A stretch of DNA of 64,000 nt, taken from positions 768,752 to 832,751 of the forward strand of contig NZ_RQGA01000014.1 of assembly GCF_004769575.1 (NCBI RefSeq), written 5' to 3'. Both the position numbers and the translations under genes were made by a program. A model generated the notes under the pieces. That model was not told the DNA's origin. It saw only the letters and a program-made list of their open reading frames with translations, and made no database searches. The stretch comes from Leptospira perdikensis. Its GTDB lineage: Bacteria > Spirochaetota > Leptospiria > Leptospirales > Leptospiraceae. Position 1 is the first letter of the stretch. Each line of letters opens with the position of its first letter. Shown here piece after piece: positions 39,824-49,395 of the stretch.

Positions 39824-41656
39824 CTATTGCGGAATGGTAAGATAAATGGGAGTTGTAGCCGCCCAAGTCTCTTGTAAATCGGAACGACCTATCGAACCTT
39901 TAAAGTTCCATCCCCAACCGTACAAACTGCCTGATTTCAAAATTGCAAAATTATGCAAAGCTCCACACCCAAAGTATTGGATGTCTTTGATACCTACGAC
40001 AATGTCTCCTGGTGTATAAAGTTTTGCAGGAGTTGTTTGACCTGTTCCCAAATTTCCGCTGGAATTTGCTCCCCAACCTTTCACGGTCCCATCACTTAAA
40101 ATAGCAAAACTTTGAGTCCCATTGGCCCAAACAGAAACTGCCTGATAAAGCCCAGTCACAATCGTAGGAGTGGGGACGGGTGACGGTGATCCAGAGCCTC
40201 CAATTCCTAGTTGTCCACTGGCAGCAAGACCCCAAGCATAAACAGTCCCATCATTTTTTAAAGCAAGGATATGATCACGTCCAGTTGCGATATGGACGAT
40301 ACCCGATAATGAATTAACTTTTTTAGGTGTATGATTCACTTCAGTGGCTGTTCCGATTACTCCATCACCCAAATTTCCATATTGATCCTTACCCCAAACG
40401 TATACGTCACCTGACTTAGTCAAGGCGGCAGAATGATCAGAACCGGCAATAACCTGAATGATATCTGTCGGAAGGCCAATGACATTCACTGGACTTGAAG
40501 AGTAAGTTCCTGTTCCACCTGCTCCGTTACCAAGTTGGCCTACAGAATTCGAACCAAAACTAACAACTGTTCCATCTTTTTTCAAAATTAGTACATGATC
40601 AAAACCATATACACCCATCACAGCATTGGTAATTCCAGGAACTTTTCTCGGCGGATTTCTTGGACCTGCATCTGTTGCAGCGGTTTGAAGATCTCCAATA
40701 TTTCCCATACCCAATTGGCCTACAGCATTCGCTCCCCAAGTCCATACCGATCCATCCTCAGTGATGGCGAGAGAACTGTTTTGGTTGAATCCAATAGACA
40801 CAACATTAGAAATTGTTGAAAGTTTGTTAATTGTGGGATTGGTAAGGTCACCTGTGGAAGTTCCCGTCCCTAATTGTCCAAAATTATTTCTTCCCCAAGT
40901 GTATAAATTCCCATTCACCACATAACCAGAGTGAGATCCTCCAGCGGAAATTCGATTTCCAAAGTAAGTTAGAACGGTTTTTTTCGCGGACAACCCTGCT
41001 TCGTTAGTACAATGGACTTGAATTTTATTGGCACCAAGTATTGGTTTAACGGAAATGGTGGAAGTAATTTCTCCCTTACCTACATTAATATTTTCTTTTT
41101 CCGTTTTATTTTGTAAAACGTGACAAGTTAATGAATCCGATGTTTTTATGTTTAATGTTAAATCATAAGTTTTAATAATACTTCCATCTTTCGGAGAAAG
41201 AATTTCGAATTTGGATCCGACCTCTCTTTGGTTCGCGAGTGATACAAGAAAAATGGTATCTGTTAAATGAGATATGTCTTCGATCGACGGCTCTAGATTT
41301 TCTGCAGAAGAAACTTTAAACGTTCCGAGTTTTTTTCCATTTGCATCCTTGACCAAAATTTCATAACTACCATTCCCGAGGGCCAATTGCCAAGATCCTG
41401 AATCTGATGTTGTAGAAAGAGACTTGGAGTCTCCAGAACTTCTCAAACTCGCCGAAGTAGCGATCTCCAAACTTGCGTTAGGGATTGGATTTCCGGCCCC
41501 ATCCGTCAGGGTTCCTGAAACGGTGGATAGGTTCAGGGTAAAACCGAGTAAGGCCAGGGCTGACGGATCCGTTTCTTTCGCTTTGCAAAAAGTGACAAAA
41601 CCAAAAAAAACGAGGACAATCAGTGATTTTCCGAGGATATTTCTATTTGTGTTCAT
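39824..41656 (-). CDS. RCC1-repeat beta-propeller lipoprotein
   Basis: About 610 aa; ATG at 41656 has AAGGAG 10 bases upstream. Signal with lipobox GFVTFC. Residues ~45-100 hold a carboxypeptidase-regulatory-like domain (SGTLTDGAGNPIPNASLEI). Seven RCC1 repeats follow, each with a G-x-N/W-x-x-G-Q/N-L-G core (LYTWGRNNFGQLGTG, VWTWGANAVGQLGMG, and on to LYGWGWNFKGSIG). A seven-bladed propeller at the cell surface or periplasm is predicted. It is followed 20 bp later by the di-heme gene and may share its operon. Ligand unknown. Confidence 0.85.
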   Translation of the reverse strand: MNTNRNILGKSLIVLVFFGFVTFCKAKETDPSALALLGFTLNLSTVSGTLTDGAGNPIPNASLEIATSASLRSSGDSKSLSTTSDSGSWQLALGNGSYEILVKDANGKKLGTFKVSSAENLEPSIEDISHLTDTIFLVSLANQREVGSKFEILSPKDGSIIKTYDLTLNIKTSDSLTCHVLQNKTEKENINVGKGEITSTISVKPILGANKIQVHCTNEAGLSAKKTVLTYFGNRISAGGSHSGYVVNGNLYTWGRNNFGQLGTGTSTGDLTNPTINKLSTISNVVSIGFNQNSSLAITEDGSVWTWGANAVGQLGMGNIGDLQTAATDAGPRNPPRKVPGITNAVMGVYGFDHVLILKKDGTVVSFGSNSVGQLGNGAGGTGTYSSSPVNVIGLPTDIIQVIAGSDHSAALTKSGDVYVWGKDQYGNLGDGVIGTATEVNHTPKKVNSLSGIVHIATGRDHILALKNDGTVYAWGLAASGQLGIGGSGSPSPVPTPTIVTGLYQAVSVWANGTQSFAILSDGTVKGWGANSSGNLGTGQTTPAKLYTPGDIVVGIKDIQYFGCGALHNFAILKSGSLYGWGWNFKGSIGRSDLQETWAATTPIYLTIPQ

Positions 41657-41712
41657 GGAATCGTTTCTCCTTAGAGGATTGAGCTCAGCGCTGAAACCGA
41701 GTCTCAAATTCA

Positions 41713-41741
41713 ACTAATTTTTTGAACGATGTTCCTGTCAA
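41713..41741 (-). promoter_or_regulatory. promoter with GAAC-N3-GTTC element
   Basis: Minus strand TTGACA (41736-41741) with 17 bp to ATTAGT (-10 weak). An inverted repeat GAAC-GAT-GTTC sits in the spacer (41724-41734). It lies 57 bp before the RCC1 gene ATG. The same element occurs at 43934-43944. Confidence 0.4.
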
Positions 41742-41804
41742 GCAAACCGAGAAATTTCCAAACAAAAGTCGGCTATAATAGAGATGGAGTGATTTGTTTT
41801 GGGT

Positions 41805-41836
41805 ATAAAAAAAGAGGACCAGGGGCCCTCTTTTTT
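41805..41836. terminator. bidirectional terminator
   Basis: AGAGG-A-CC / GG-C-CCTCT stem with A-rich flank on the left and T6 on the right (41831-41836). Because the flanks are A7 and T6, it can work in both directions. It lies after the 225-aa gene (minus) and before the RCC1 promoter. Confidence 0.65.
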
Positions 41837-41869
41837 AGAAATCAGAACTTTTCTTTTTAGATTTTTGAT

Positions 41870-42547
41870 TTAGGAATTAGGCACCTGACTTCTCACTTCT
41901 TTCAGAGTGGCAAGTTCACTTTTCCAAACTTTTAAATCCTTTTCTGCAGAAGCTTTTGTATCCCCCGCAGGTTTTTTGTTTTCGATCCAATACTCAACCA
42001 TTTGGATTCTTGATTCCAATTCATTGATCTTAAAATCAAAATACGCTTTTTGAGTTTTAGCGGAAGGTCTATCTCCGGCATTCGGTTCTTCTGCTGATGG
42101 TTTGTCTGACCACTTCTCTTTGGAAATCGAAGCAGAAAAACTAGCGTCCATGGCAGTGAAAGAATCCAACATTTCCAGTTGTTCCTTTTCTTCCGCTTCA
42201 GTCATTCGAGTTTTGATTTCACGAGGGATGTAGAAATTCTTTGGATACTTGGCCGCAAAATCTCTCCACTCTTCTTTGATCTCTTCCTTACGATTTGGTT
42301 TTTTCTCCAAAGCAAACGGCCAAAGTACCTCAGCCTGTGCCAATTCCAATTCTTCTGGATTGGGAGCTTCGGCAAACTCTGGGTCGTCAAACAACGAATT
42401 GGCGTGACTTTCAGAATTTCCAAAATCGGAATCGGTGACTTCTGTTTGTTTATTTGTTTTATGAGCAGAAAACTTCCATATCGCAAAAGAAAACAAAACT
42501 AACAGAAATCCACAAACCGAAATGATACCTATAAACCGTTTACTCAT
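41870..42547 (-). CDS. hypothetical single-pass membrane protein with coiled coil
   Basis: 225 aa. An N-terminal hydrophobic segment (IGIISVCGFLLVLFSFAIW) is followed by a polar, charged protein with helical, coiled stretches (EAEEKEQLEMLDSF, KINELESRIQMVEYWIENKK). No family recognised. Starts 12 bp after the SGNH esterase gene, so the two are likely one unit. The terminator at 41805 follows. Confidence 0.65.
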   Translation of the reverse strand: MSKRFIGIISVCGFLLVLFSFAIWKFSAHKTNKQTEVTDSDFGNSESHANSLFDDPEFAEAPNPEELELAQAEVLWPFALEKKPNRKEEIKEEWRDFAAKYPKNFYIPREIKTRMTEAEEKEQLEMLDSFTAMDASFSASISKEKWSDKPSAEEPNAGDRPSAKTQKAYFDFKINELESRIQMVEYWIENKKPAGDTKASAEKDLKVWKSELATLKEVRSQVPNS

Positions 42548-42559
42548 ATTCCTAACCTC

Positions 42560-43825
42560 TTACGTAAAGATAGAAACAACCCAAGAAATTGCCTGACCAA
42601 AGATATTTTCTGTCAGGAATTTTTTCAAGTCTACTGGATTTCGATTCAGTGAATCGTAATACCAAGCTGTGTATTCACTTACTTGAGGAATAGAATATCC
42701 ATAACGACTGTTAATTGATTTAATTAACTCATTCGCAAATAGGGAATGGCCATACATGTTAGGGTGAACACCATCTAATCCAAAAACTCCTGGTTGATTA
42801 GGAAGTGGCCAATTAGCACGAGCATTTCCTGGAGACCAACCAGAAGCACTACGAATTGGGCGTCCATTTTCTTTTAGATCATCAAAAATCACACGTAAAT
42901 CAGCAACAGCAAAACGCATAGTCGCTGCTTGCGCTTTGATTTCGTTATTTAACATATTAAGGAAAGTGGAGATCGTTGCAACTTCATTGGCATCAAGAAC
43001 TTGGTTAGGATCCGATACTGAATTTCTAAAGAATGCCTTGAGACCAGTATAATTCGCACGTCCATTAGGATCTTTATAATTTTCGAGAAATGCGATCGAA
43101 GTTACGTTCGGAACAGTGAATAAAACCCCACCTTGTAAACTTCCCATTGCAGACATTCGGCGAAAGAATTCACGAATATCTCTTTTGAATCTTGTTTCAT
43201 CTAAACAGTCAGTAGATGTATGGAGTGCAGTACAAAGTACATGGTTCGCACCAGCAGATCCAAATAGAAAAGTTGGTTTTACTTTTTCCATCACTTGGGT
43301 TTGTGTTCCGGCATCTCTCAGTCCGAACTGATGGAACTTATCTGGTTCTTGGCAGTCAGCAACTGTTACCCAACGGTAAGTATACCAATACCATTTTGCC
43401 CAATACCATTCTTTCTCTTGTTTGGTGGCAGTGATGTCTTCGCATTTACCGGAAGTTTTAAGAAGTGATGTATACTCAGCTCCAGTAATCCCTGCGTGAG
43501 TGGGTAAAGAAACTGTGGATGCATTTCCACCGATGATACTTTCGGCAATACAGAAAATCCCGCAGTCCCATTTCAGTACATCTTCTAAATTTACATAAGG
43601 CCCTTTGAGAACATTGTAGGAAACAGAAGCACCTGCTTGTTTAGAAACCAAAACTGGATAGGCCCAGTCCTGTGTTTTTTTCTCTACCGTAACCCCAAAA
43701 AATCCATGGCTTAGGGAATCCCCGACGACCCCTACTCTTTGGAACATTTGGCTTTGTGTTTGTGCAGAGAGTGATCCTGCGAAAACCAAGGACAATACCA
43801 GTCCCCGTGCTAATTTTAAGTTCAT
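42560..43825 (-). CDS. secreted SGNH/GDSL-family esterase
   Basis: About 421 aa; ATG at 43825 follows GGGAGG at a proper distance. Signal peptide ends ...[10 protein letters not shown]. Block I is [10 protein letters not shown] (nucleophile Ser37), a central GSAGANHVL fits the Gly/Asn blocks loosely, and [11 protein letters not shown] gives the Asp/His pair near the C-terminus. Probably an exported lipase or esterase. Cys pairs ([13 protein letters not shown]) suggest disulfides. Upstream region carries two GAAC-type elements and a TTGACA at 43898-43903. Divergent from the iron operon. Confidence 0.82.
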   Translation of the reverse strand: MNLKLARGLVLSLVFAGSLSAQTQSQMFQRVGVVGDSLSHGFFGVTVEKKTQDWAYPVLVSKQAGASVSYNVLKGPYVNLEDVLKWDCGIFCIAESIIGGNASTVSLPTHAGITGAEYTSLLKTSGKCEDITATKQEKEWYWAKWYWYTYRWVTVADCQEPDKFHQFGLRDAGTQTQVMEKVKPTFLFGSAGANHVLCTALHTSTDCLDETRFKRDIREFFRRMSAMGSLQGGVLFTVPNVTSIAFLENYKDPNGRANYTGLKAFFRNSVSDPNQVLDANEVATISTFLNMLNNEIKAQAATMRFAVADLRVIFDDLKENGRPIRSASGWSPGNARANWPLPNQPGVFGLDGVHPNMYGHSLFANELIKSINSRYGYSIPQVSEYTAWYYDSLNRNPVDLKKFLTENIFGQAISWVVSIFT

Positions 43826-43933
43826 ATTTCCTCCCAATCGGAACATTTTTAACATATTTTAAACAATTGCCATAGTTTTGCGACTTTTTGAACGAGTGTC
43901 AAATAATTTATTTCCGAACCAATGAGATTTTTT

Positions 43934-43944
43934 GAACGAAGTTC
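43934..43944. promoter_or_regulatory. GAAC-N3-GTTC element in divergent region
   Basis: GAAC-GAA-GTTC, preceded by TTTTTT on the plus strand. A degenerate copy (GAAC-GAG-TGTC) at 43890-43900 is part of a TTGACA promoter for the SGNH gene. Both resemble the site at 41724. Regulator unknown. Confidence 0.4.
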
Positions 43945-44042
43945 ATCAATTTAGAAATCTTACCCTCTGATAAATATCAATGAGAGGAAAAATAAAACCA
44001 TTTGCCCTCTCAACCCCTCTCAATGAACGTTGTTTAAATAAT

Positions 44043-44061
44043 AATGAGTATTATTCTCATT
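44043..44061. promoter_or_regulatory. Fur-type box of the imelysin operon
   Basis: AATGAGTATTATTCTCATT is a 19-bp palindrome with one mismatch. It fits the 7-1-7 Fur pattern (TGAGTAT-T-ATTCTCA) and lies 21 bp before the imelysin ATG and just before AAAGGAG. Repression by a Fur-family protein under iron supply is likely for the five genes that follow. Confidence 0.65.
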
Positions 44062-44081
44062 CACAAAGGAGAGAACCCCAG

Positions 44082-45380
44082 ATGATGCCTTCGAAACGCA
44101 CGCTTTCATTCGTACTTTCACTTGGCCTTGTACTGAATTATTGTACACTGCTCAAGCCAGAAAAATCTGATTCCAATATGCTCGCCGTACTAGCCTTAGC
44201 TGGTAGCGCCCCAAACCAAACTGCTTTTTTGGAAACCTACTCCCAGATTGCTTTTCAAAATTATAGCGATGCTTACGCAGATGTAGTGGCCCTTAGGCAA
44301 AAAGTGACCGCTTTTACCGCCAAAGCTTCCCCTTCCCTTTCGGAGCTTAACGAAGTAAAAACTTACTGGAGAAAAGCCAGACGGAGTTACTTACAAACAG
44401 AAGTCTTCCGTTTTAGCAAAGGCCCCATCGACAACCCAGCACTCACTGATGGTGTTGAACTAGAACCACTTATGAATGCTTGGCCATTAGATGAGGGATA
44501 TATTGATACGGTGATCCTCACAGGCACCATCACTAAACAAGGATTAATCGATGCAAACGCGGGAGACTGTGCTACTGGAACTTGCCCTGATGGGGATTCC
44601 GCAAAAAACATTTCTGTAGGTTGGCATGCGATCGAATACCTTTTGTGGGGAGCAGATGCGGCCAATAACTTCACACCAGGGAATACAATTACACAAACGA
44701 ATTTTACAACAGCAAATGGAAGTGGGAATGCAGCAGCGAAACGTTCAGCATATCTTCTATATGCCACTGAAATTCTGGAAGCTCACCATCTACAACTGAA
44801 AAATGCATGGAATCCTTCGCTTTCCACTTCTTATGTTTCTAAATTCAAATCCAACTCTTCTTCATTTGAAAACATCCTTCGAGGAATTGCTCGTTTTTCC
44901 GGTGGAGAATGGGGTGGAGAAAGAATGACAGGTGTGTTTGGTGGTGAACAAGAAGAAGAACATTCTTGTTTTTCAGACAATACAAAAGCAGACTTTTATT
45001 ATGATGCGAAAGGCCTTGATAATCTTTTTAACGGAACTTATACAGGTTCTCAAACCATTAGTGGTTACGGTTTAAAAAATCTTTTGGGTAATGAATCTAG
45101 TTATATCAAGGAAAGAATCGCCACTGCAGAATTATTTTGTCTCAATGAATTTACAGAAGATGTTTCCTTAAACCAAGCTTGTAATAGTTCCATTGTTTCC
45201 AGTCGATTTGATCGTATGATTGCGACAGTAAACGTCTCTGGTTCAGCAACAGAAAATGCTGATTACAACATCTTCCGATACCAAATCCAACCTGCAGTAC
45301 AAGAAATAGCGAAAGCTCTACAAAGATCTGCAGCAAGTTATGGTGTCTCCATTGGAGATGATGGTTTAGTTCTCGAATAA
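44082..45380 (+). CDS. imelysin-family lipoprotein 1
   Basis: About 432 aa; ATG 10 bases after AAAGGAG (a second ATG follows directly). Lipobox VLNYC. Imelysin (ICMP/IrpA) proteins are iron-regulated periplasmic helical proteins of unclear activity. Signature GWHAIE (GxHxxE) is present about residue 180, next to EYLLWG. The second half repeats the helical bundle (HHLQLKNAWNPS, FARSGG-like ARFSGGEWGGERMTGVFGG). First gene behind the Fur-like box; a di-heme DUF1111 gene follows after 22 bp. Confidence 0.88.
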   Translation: MMPSKRTLSFVLSLGLVLNYCTLLKPEKSDSNMLAVLALAGSAPNQTAFLETYSQIAFQNYSDAYADVVALRQKVTAFTAKASPSLSELNEVKTYWRKARRSYLQTEVFRFSKGPIDNPALTDGVELEPLMNAWPLDEGYIDTVILTGTITKQGLIDANAGDCATGTCPDGDSAKNISVGWHAIEYLLWGADAANNFTPGNTITQTNFTTANGSGNAAAKRSAYLLYATEILEAHHLQLKNAWNPSLSTSYVSKFKSNSSSFENILRGIARFSGGEWGGERMTGVFGGEQEEEHSCFSDNTKADFYYDAKGLDNLFNGTYTGSQTISGYGLKNLLGNESSYIKERIATAELFCLNEFTEDVSLNQACNSSIVSSRFDRMIATVNVSGSATENADYNIFRYQIQPAVQEIAKALQRSAASYGVSIGDDGLVLE

Positions 45381-45402
45381 AAGAAAAATAAAAAATAGAA
45401 AA

Positions 45403-46929
45403 ATGAAATTGAAACACCTTATCCTAATCGCAAGTCTTGGATTGATATTCCAATGCAAAAAAAATGATGATGACCAAACAAATACTGCCCTAATCCTTGC
45501 TGCTATTATATCCTCCCCACAATGTTATATGGGAGATTTTTTAAATGATCCATGCGAACAATACAGCGGTGGAGACACAACCACCTTTGATTCTACAGAA
45601 TCTGCTTTTGACTTAGAAGCTGCAAACGTTGTGGATTCTAGGCGTTCCATCGACTTCCAAGATGGAAATGCAAACTTCAATCGTACTTGGCTTCCCGCAG
45701 GGAATTCCTCTGTGGCGGGCCTTGGTCCTGTCTTTAACAACCGTTCCTGTCAAGGATGCCATGTCAAAGATGGACGAGGGAGACCTCCTGCAGATGGAAC
45801 AAGTTTTGCTTCCATGCTCATTCGTTTGAGTGTTCCAGGATCCAATCCGACCACAGGTGGTCCTCTTCCTATGAGTAACTTTGGTACTCAATTGAATACA
45901 GAAGGAATTTTGGAATTTGGAACCGGAACACAAATCCCAAAAGAAGGAACTGTTGTAATCACTTATACGGAAGAAGTTGGAAATTTCCCTGATGGAGAAA
46001 GTTATTCCTTACGTAAGCCAAGTTATACGATTACTTGGAATGTGGGAGGTGGAGCCACTCAAATCAATGTGGCAAATCCAGGACAACCCTACCATCCAAC
46101 GAACAATGCTTCCGGTAGTTATTTAATATCACCAAGAACCGCACCAATGCTTCCGGGACTTGGACTCCTCGAAGCCATTCCAGAAGTTACGATTCGCTCA
46201 ATTGCTGATGCGAACGACTCCAATGGTGATGGAATTTCCGGTAAACCTAATTTGGTCTGGGACACAACCCAAGCAAAATCCTTTCTCGGAAGATTTGGAT
46301 GGAAAGCCAACCAACCTAATTTAACCCATCAAAATGCGAGTGCTTTTATCGGTGACATTGGACTCACTACTCCCATTTTTCCGAATGAAAATTGCGCCAC
46401 TGGACAATCTGTGTGTTCGGCAAGCCCTTCTGGGAATGGGTCTAGTCCAGAAATTTCTACAGACCGTTTAGCGCGAGTTACATTTTACACAAGTTTAGTG
46501 AGTGTACCGGGAAGGAGGGGTTGGAAAACAGAAGATGTAAGAAGGGGAAAAGAATTATTCATTCAAATCGGATGTTCCTCTTGCCATATCCCTAGATTAA
46601 AAACGGGAGATCATTCCATTTCTGAAATTGCCAACCAAGAGATACGACCTTATACCGATTTACTTTTGCATGATATGGGTGACGGACTTAGCGACAACCG
46701 ATCCGACTTTTTAGCAACAGGGAATGAATGGAGAACCACTCCACTTTGGGGACTTGGACTGATCGAACGAGTCAATGGTCATGAACTTTTACTTCATGAT
46801 GGAAGGGCACGAGGCATTCAAGAAGCCATCCTTTGGCACGGTGGAGAAGGAGAACAAAGTAAAAACAACTACAAACTCCTAACCAAAGAATCAAGAAGCA
46901 AAGTCCTTAGTTTTTTAAAATCTTTATGA
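45403..46929 (+). CDS. di-heme DUF1111 lipoprotein
   Basis: 508 aa. Lipobox LIFQC (Cys18). Two heme sites: CQGCH at ~116-120 and CSSCH at ~391-395, with LLLHDMGDGLSDNRSDFLATGNEWRTTPLWGLG as family signature. It resembles the product of the 38.3-kb gene over its length. Heme c attachment needs the Ccm/Ccs machinery, not seen here. Its place between two imelysin genes is the known IrpA-DUF1111 partnership; a role in redox release of iron is plausible, not shown. Overlaps the next gene by 4 bp (ATGA). Confidence 0.9.
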   Translation: MKLKHLILIASLGLIFQCKKNDDDQTNTALILAAIISSPQCYMGDFLNDPCEQYSGGDTTTFDSTESAFDLEAANVVDSRRSIDFQDGNANFNRTWLPAGNSSVAGLGPVFNNRSCQGCHVKDGRGRPPADGTSFASMLIRLSVPGSNPTTGGPLPMSNFGTQLNTEGILEFGTGTQIPKEGTVVITYTEEVGNFPDGESYSLRKPSYTITWNVGGGATQINVANPGQPYHPTNNASGSYLISPRTAPMLPGLGLLEAIPEVTIRSIADANDSNGDGISGKPNLVWDTTQAKSFLGRFGWKANQPNLTHQNASAFIGDIGLTTPIFPNENCATGQSVCSASPSGNGSSPEISTDRLARVTFYTSLVSVPGRRGWKTEDVRRGKELFIQIGCSSCHIPRLKTGDHSISEIANQEIRPYTDLLLHDMGDGLSDNRSDFLATGNEWRTTPLWGLGLIERVNGHELLLHDGRARGIQEAILWHGGEGEQSKNNYKLLTKESRSKVLSFLKSL

Positions 46930-48062
46930 AAGTAATGCAAATCCCATCAAAAATTTTTATCTTAGGCTTTTATCTATTGTTATACAATTGTGGGATCCCA
47001 TCAGATAAGCCTTCCGAAAAAGCACAAATCCTTGGTTTAGTAGATACCTATCTAAAAACATATACCACATCCAGTTTGCTCACTGATATATCGAACAATC
47101 TCATCATTCCCAAATATCAGAACTTAGATAATAAAATTTCTGCCTTACAAACGGCCGCAACTACCTATACAACAACGCCCGATACTACAAATTTAAATCT
47201 TGTTCGTAATGCTTGGATAGAAGCTGATCTTGCTTATAAACAAATTGAATGGGCTTACTTTGGACCTGCTTATATTCCTTATAACGTATATTTATATTTG
47301 GATAGTTTTTCCAGAGCCTTTCCCATTGATCCGACAGCAATCGAAGCAAAAATCACTTCAAACTTAGCACCTAACGGCCTTAAAGTTGACGGACTTGATT
47401 CCGTAGAGTATTTACTTTTTAAAGACAATGTGACAACTACCAATACAGCATTTGCCGATACGAATCGAAGGACTTATCTCACAAAACTGATCCAAGATTT
47501 AAAAACCCAAACAAGTTTGCTTCTTTTTCATTGGGATAAATCCAGAACCTCTTCTTTTTATTATTCCTTTACGAATGCTGGAAAAGGAAGTCGTGATTAC
47601 CCTAACACAAAAGACGGACTAACAGAACTCACGAACCAGATGGTATTTTTCTGTAACACCATCGTCGATATCAAAATTGCAGAACCATCTGGATTACGAG
47701 CCACGAATTTAGGTGTGAAAGATATTACAAAAGTGGAAACGCCATATGCAAATCTATCTCTTGATTCTTTGTTACAAAACTTACAAGGTTTATCTGATTT
47801 AGGAGACGTTGGGTTTTATAAATTTTTAAGTCTTAGAAGTGAGACTGTAGTCCCAAGACTTAAAGAACAAATCAAAGTCACAAGTGCATCTGTCACTTCT
47901 GTAAAAACTAAATACGGAACCTTCCAAAATGCGATTACCACTGGGAATAACGATGTGGAATTGATGTTAACTGAATTTAAAAAACTAAGAGTTCTCATCA
48001 CAACAGAAGTGATCAGTTCCCTTGGAGGAACCATCGGAGTTAGCTCAAATGATGGGGATTAA
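46926..48062 (+). CDS. imelysin-family lipoprotein 2 with altered motif
   Basis: 378 aa. Lipobox YLLLYNC. Same helical-bundle type as the first imelysin (LVRNAWIEADLAYKQIEWAYFGPAY early; LDSLLQNLQGLSDLGDVGFY later). The GxHxxE position reads GLDSVE, so the conserved His is replaced by Asp and metal binding may differ or be lost. Starts on the ATGA overlap with the di-heme gene and overlaps the HTTM gene by 14 bp. Pairing of an intact and an altered imelysin is usual for this locus type. Confidence 0.85.
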   Translation: MKVMQIPSKIFILGFYLLLYNCGIPSDKPSEKAQILGLVDTYLKTYTTSSLLTDISNNLIIPKYQNLDNKISALQTAATTYTTTPDTTNLNLVRNAWIEADLAYKQIEWAYFGPAYIPYNVYLYLDSFSRAFPIDPTAIEAKITSNLAPNGLKVDGLDSVEYLLFKDNVTTTNTAFADTNRRTYLTKLIQDLKTQTSLLLFHWDKSRTSSFYYSFTNAGKGSRDYPNTKDGLTELTNQMVFFCNTIVDIKIAEPSGLRATNLGVKDITKVETPYANLSLDSLLQNLQGLSDLGDVGFYKFLSLRSETVVPRLKEQIKVTSASVTSVKTKYGTFQNAITTGNNDVELMLTEFKKLRVLITTEVISSLGGTIGVSSNDGD

Positions 48063-49395
48063 AAACTTATTACAGCCTGTATCCTCACTTTCTTTACATT
48101 TTTTTAGGATTGGTTATGGATTTGCGACCACCATTTTAATCTTTAGGTATTTCTATTACGGGTGGATTCATTCATATTTCATCAAACCTAGTTTTTTCTT
48201 TAAACATTTTGGCTTTGAATGGATCCAACCTTTACCTCCATTCTTCACCTATCTACTATTTGGTGTCCTACTCGTTACCGCATTGGGAATTTTTCTCGGA
48301 TATTTTTTGAGGTTTAATCTTTTTGTATTTACGATTGGATTCACATGGTTTCATTTTTCCGATTCAACTATTTATCTAAACCATTATTACTTAATCTCTC
48401 TACTTGGTTTTTTATTATGGTTATCTCCAGTAAGTAAATCCACGTTTCCCATATGGCAATGGAAAGTTTGGATTATTAATACAAAACCCATTCCAAAATT
48501 TTGGCTTTATGCCTTTCGTTTACAAATGGGTCTAATTTATTTTTTTGGTGGAGTTGCCAAACTCCAACCAGATTGGTTATTCGAAGCCCTTCCCTTAAAA
48601 CTTTGGTTGTACCAATCGGAAGGAAAATTTCCTCTCTTAGATCCTATTCTTGGCCTTCCTGTAACTGCCTATGTTTTTTCTTGGATCGGTGTAGTCTTTG
48701 ACTTAAGTATTCCTTTTTTACTTTGTTCCAAACGTTTTCGCTTTTTTGCTTGGTTTGTTGTTCTATTCTTTCATTCCTTTACATCCTTTCTTTTTCCCAT
48801 TGGAGTTTTCCCAATTGTCATGAGTATCTCTTCTCTTATTTTCTTTGCTCCTGATTGGCCTCTTCGTTTTACCAATCGATTTTTAAATAATAACCAAAAA
48901 ATCTCAGCAATCCGACAAACAAACAATCGTACAAAGAACCAAGATCAAAACGTCGGATCAGATTTCGGATTTGGATTTAAATACTATATTTTACTCACCT
49001 ATCTTTTGTTACAAGTAACGATCCCATTTCGGCATATTTATTATCCCGGACAAGTGATTTGGACAGAAGAAGCGATCAAATATTCCTGGCAAGTGATGGT
49101 CGCAGACAAGGTAGGGTCGGCCACTTTTATATTAAATGGCAAATCAATTAATCCCAAAGATACACTCACCGAATACCAATATAGAATGATGACCATCCAA
49201 CCAGAACATATCCTGCAATTTGCGAAGTATTTACAACGAAGAGAATATGAAAGTTCTGGGTTAAAAGATGTTCCAGTCTACGTCCAGTCCGATGTGTCAA
49301 TCAACGGAAAACCTTCGAAACCACTCTTTCCACCTAATGAAGATCTAACGAAGATCAAAATCAATTTTTCCCCTCTAAAAGGACTGCTTCGATGA
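48049..49395 (+). CDS. HTTM-domain membrane protein (vitamin-K-carboxylase-like)
   Basis: About 448 aa; ATG set where GGAG stands 9 bases upstream (48036), inside the imelysin 2 gene. HTTM domain: several hydrophobic helices (SLHFFRIGYGFATTILIFRYFYYGW, then YAFRLQMGLIYFFGGVAKLQPDWLFEALPLKLWLYQSEG) and a C-terminal beta-type domain after ~residue 330 (IWTEEAIKYSWQVMVADKVGSATFIL). Such proteins resemble the gamma-glutamyl carboxylase, but bacterial roles are mostly unknown. It is the only membrane protein between the imelysins and the TonB receptor, and shares an ATGA overlap with the latter. Confidence 0.82.
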   Translation: MMGIKNLLQPVSSLSLHFFRIGYGFATTILIFRYFYYGWIHSYFIKPSFFFKHFGFEWIQPLPPFFTYLLFGVLLVTALGIFLGYFLRFNLFVFTIGFTWFHFSDSTIYLNHYYLISLLGFLLWLSPVSKSTFPIWQWKVWIINTKPIPKFWLYAFRLQMGLIYFFGGVAKLQPDWLFEALPLKLWLYQSEGKFPLLDPILGLPVTAYVFSWIGVVFDLSIPFLLCSKRFRFFAWFVVLFFHSFTSFLFPIGVFPIVMSISSLIFFAPDWPLRFTNRFLNNNQKISAIRQTNNRTKNQDQNVGSDFGFGFKYYILLTYLLLQVTIPFRHIYYPGQVIWTEEAIKYSWQVMVADKVGSATFILNGKSINPKDTLTEYQYRMMTIQPEHILQFAKYLQRREYESSGLKDVPVYVQSDVSINGKPSKPLFPPNEDLTKIKINFSPLKGLLR

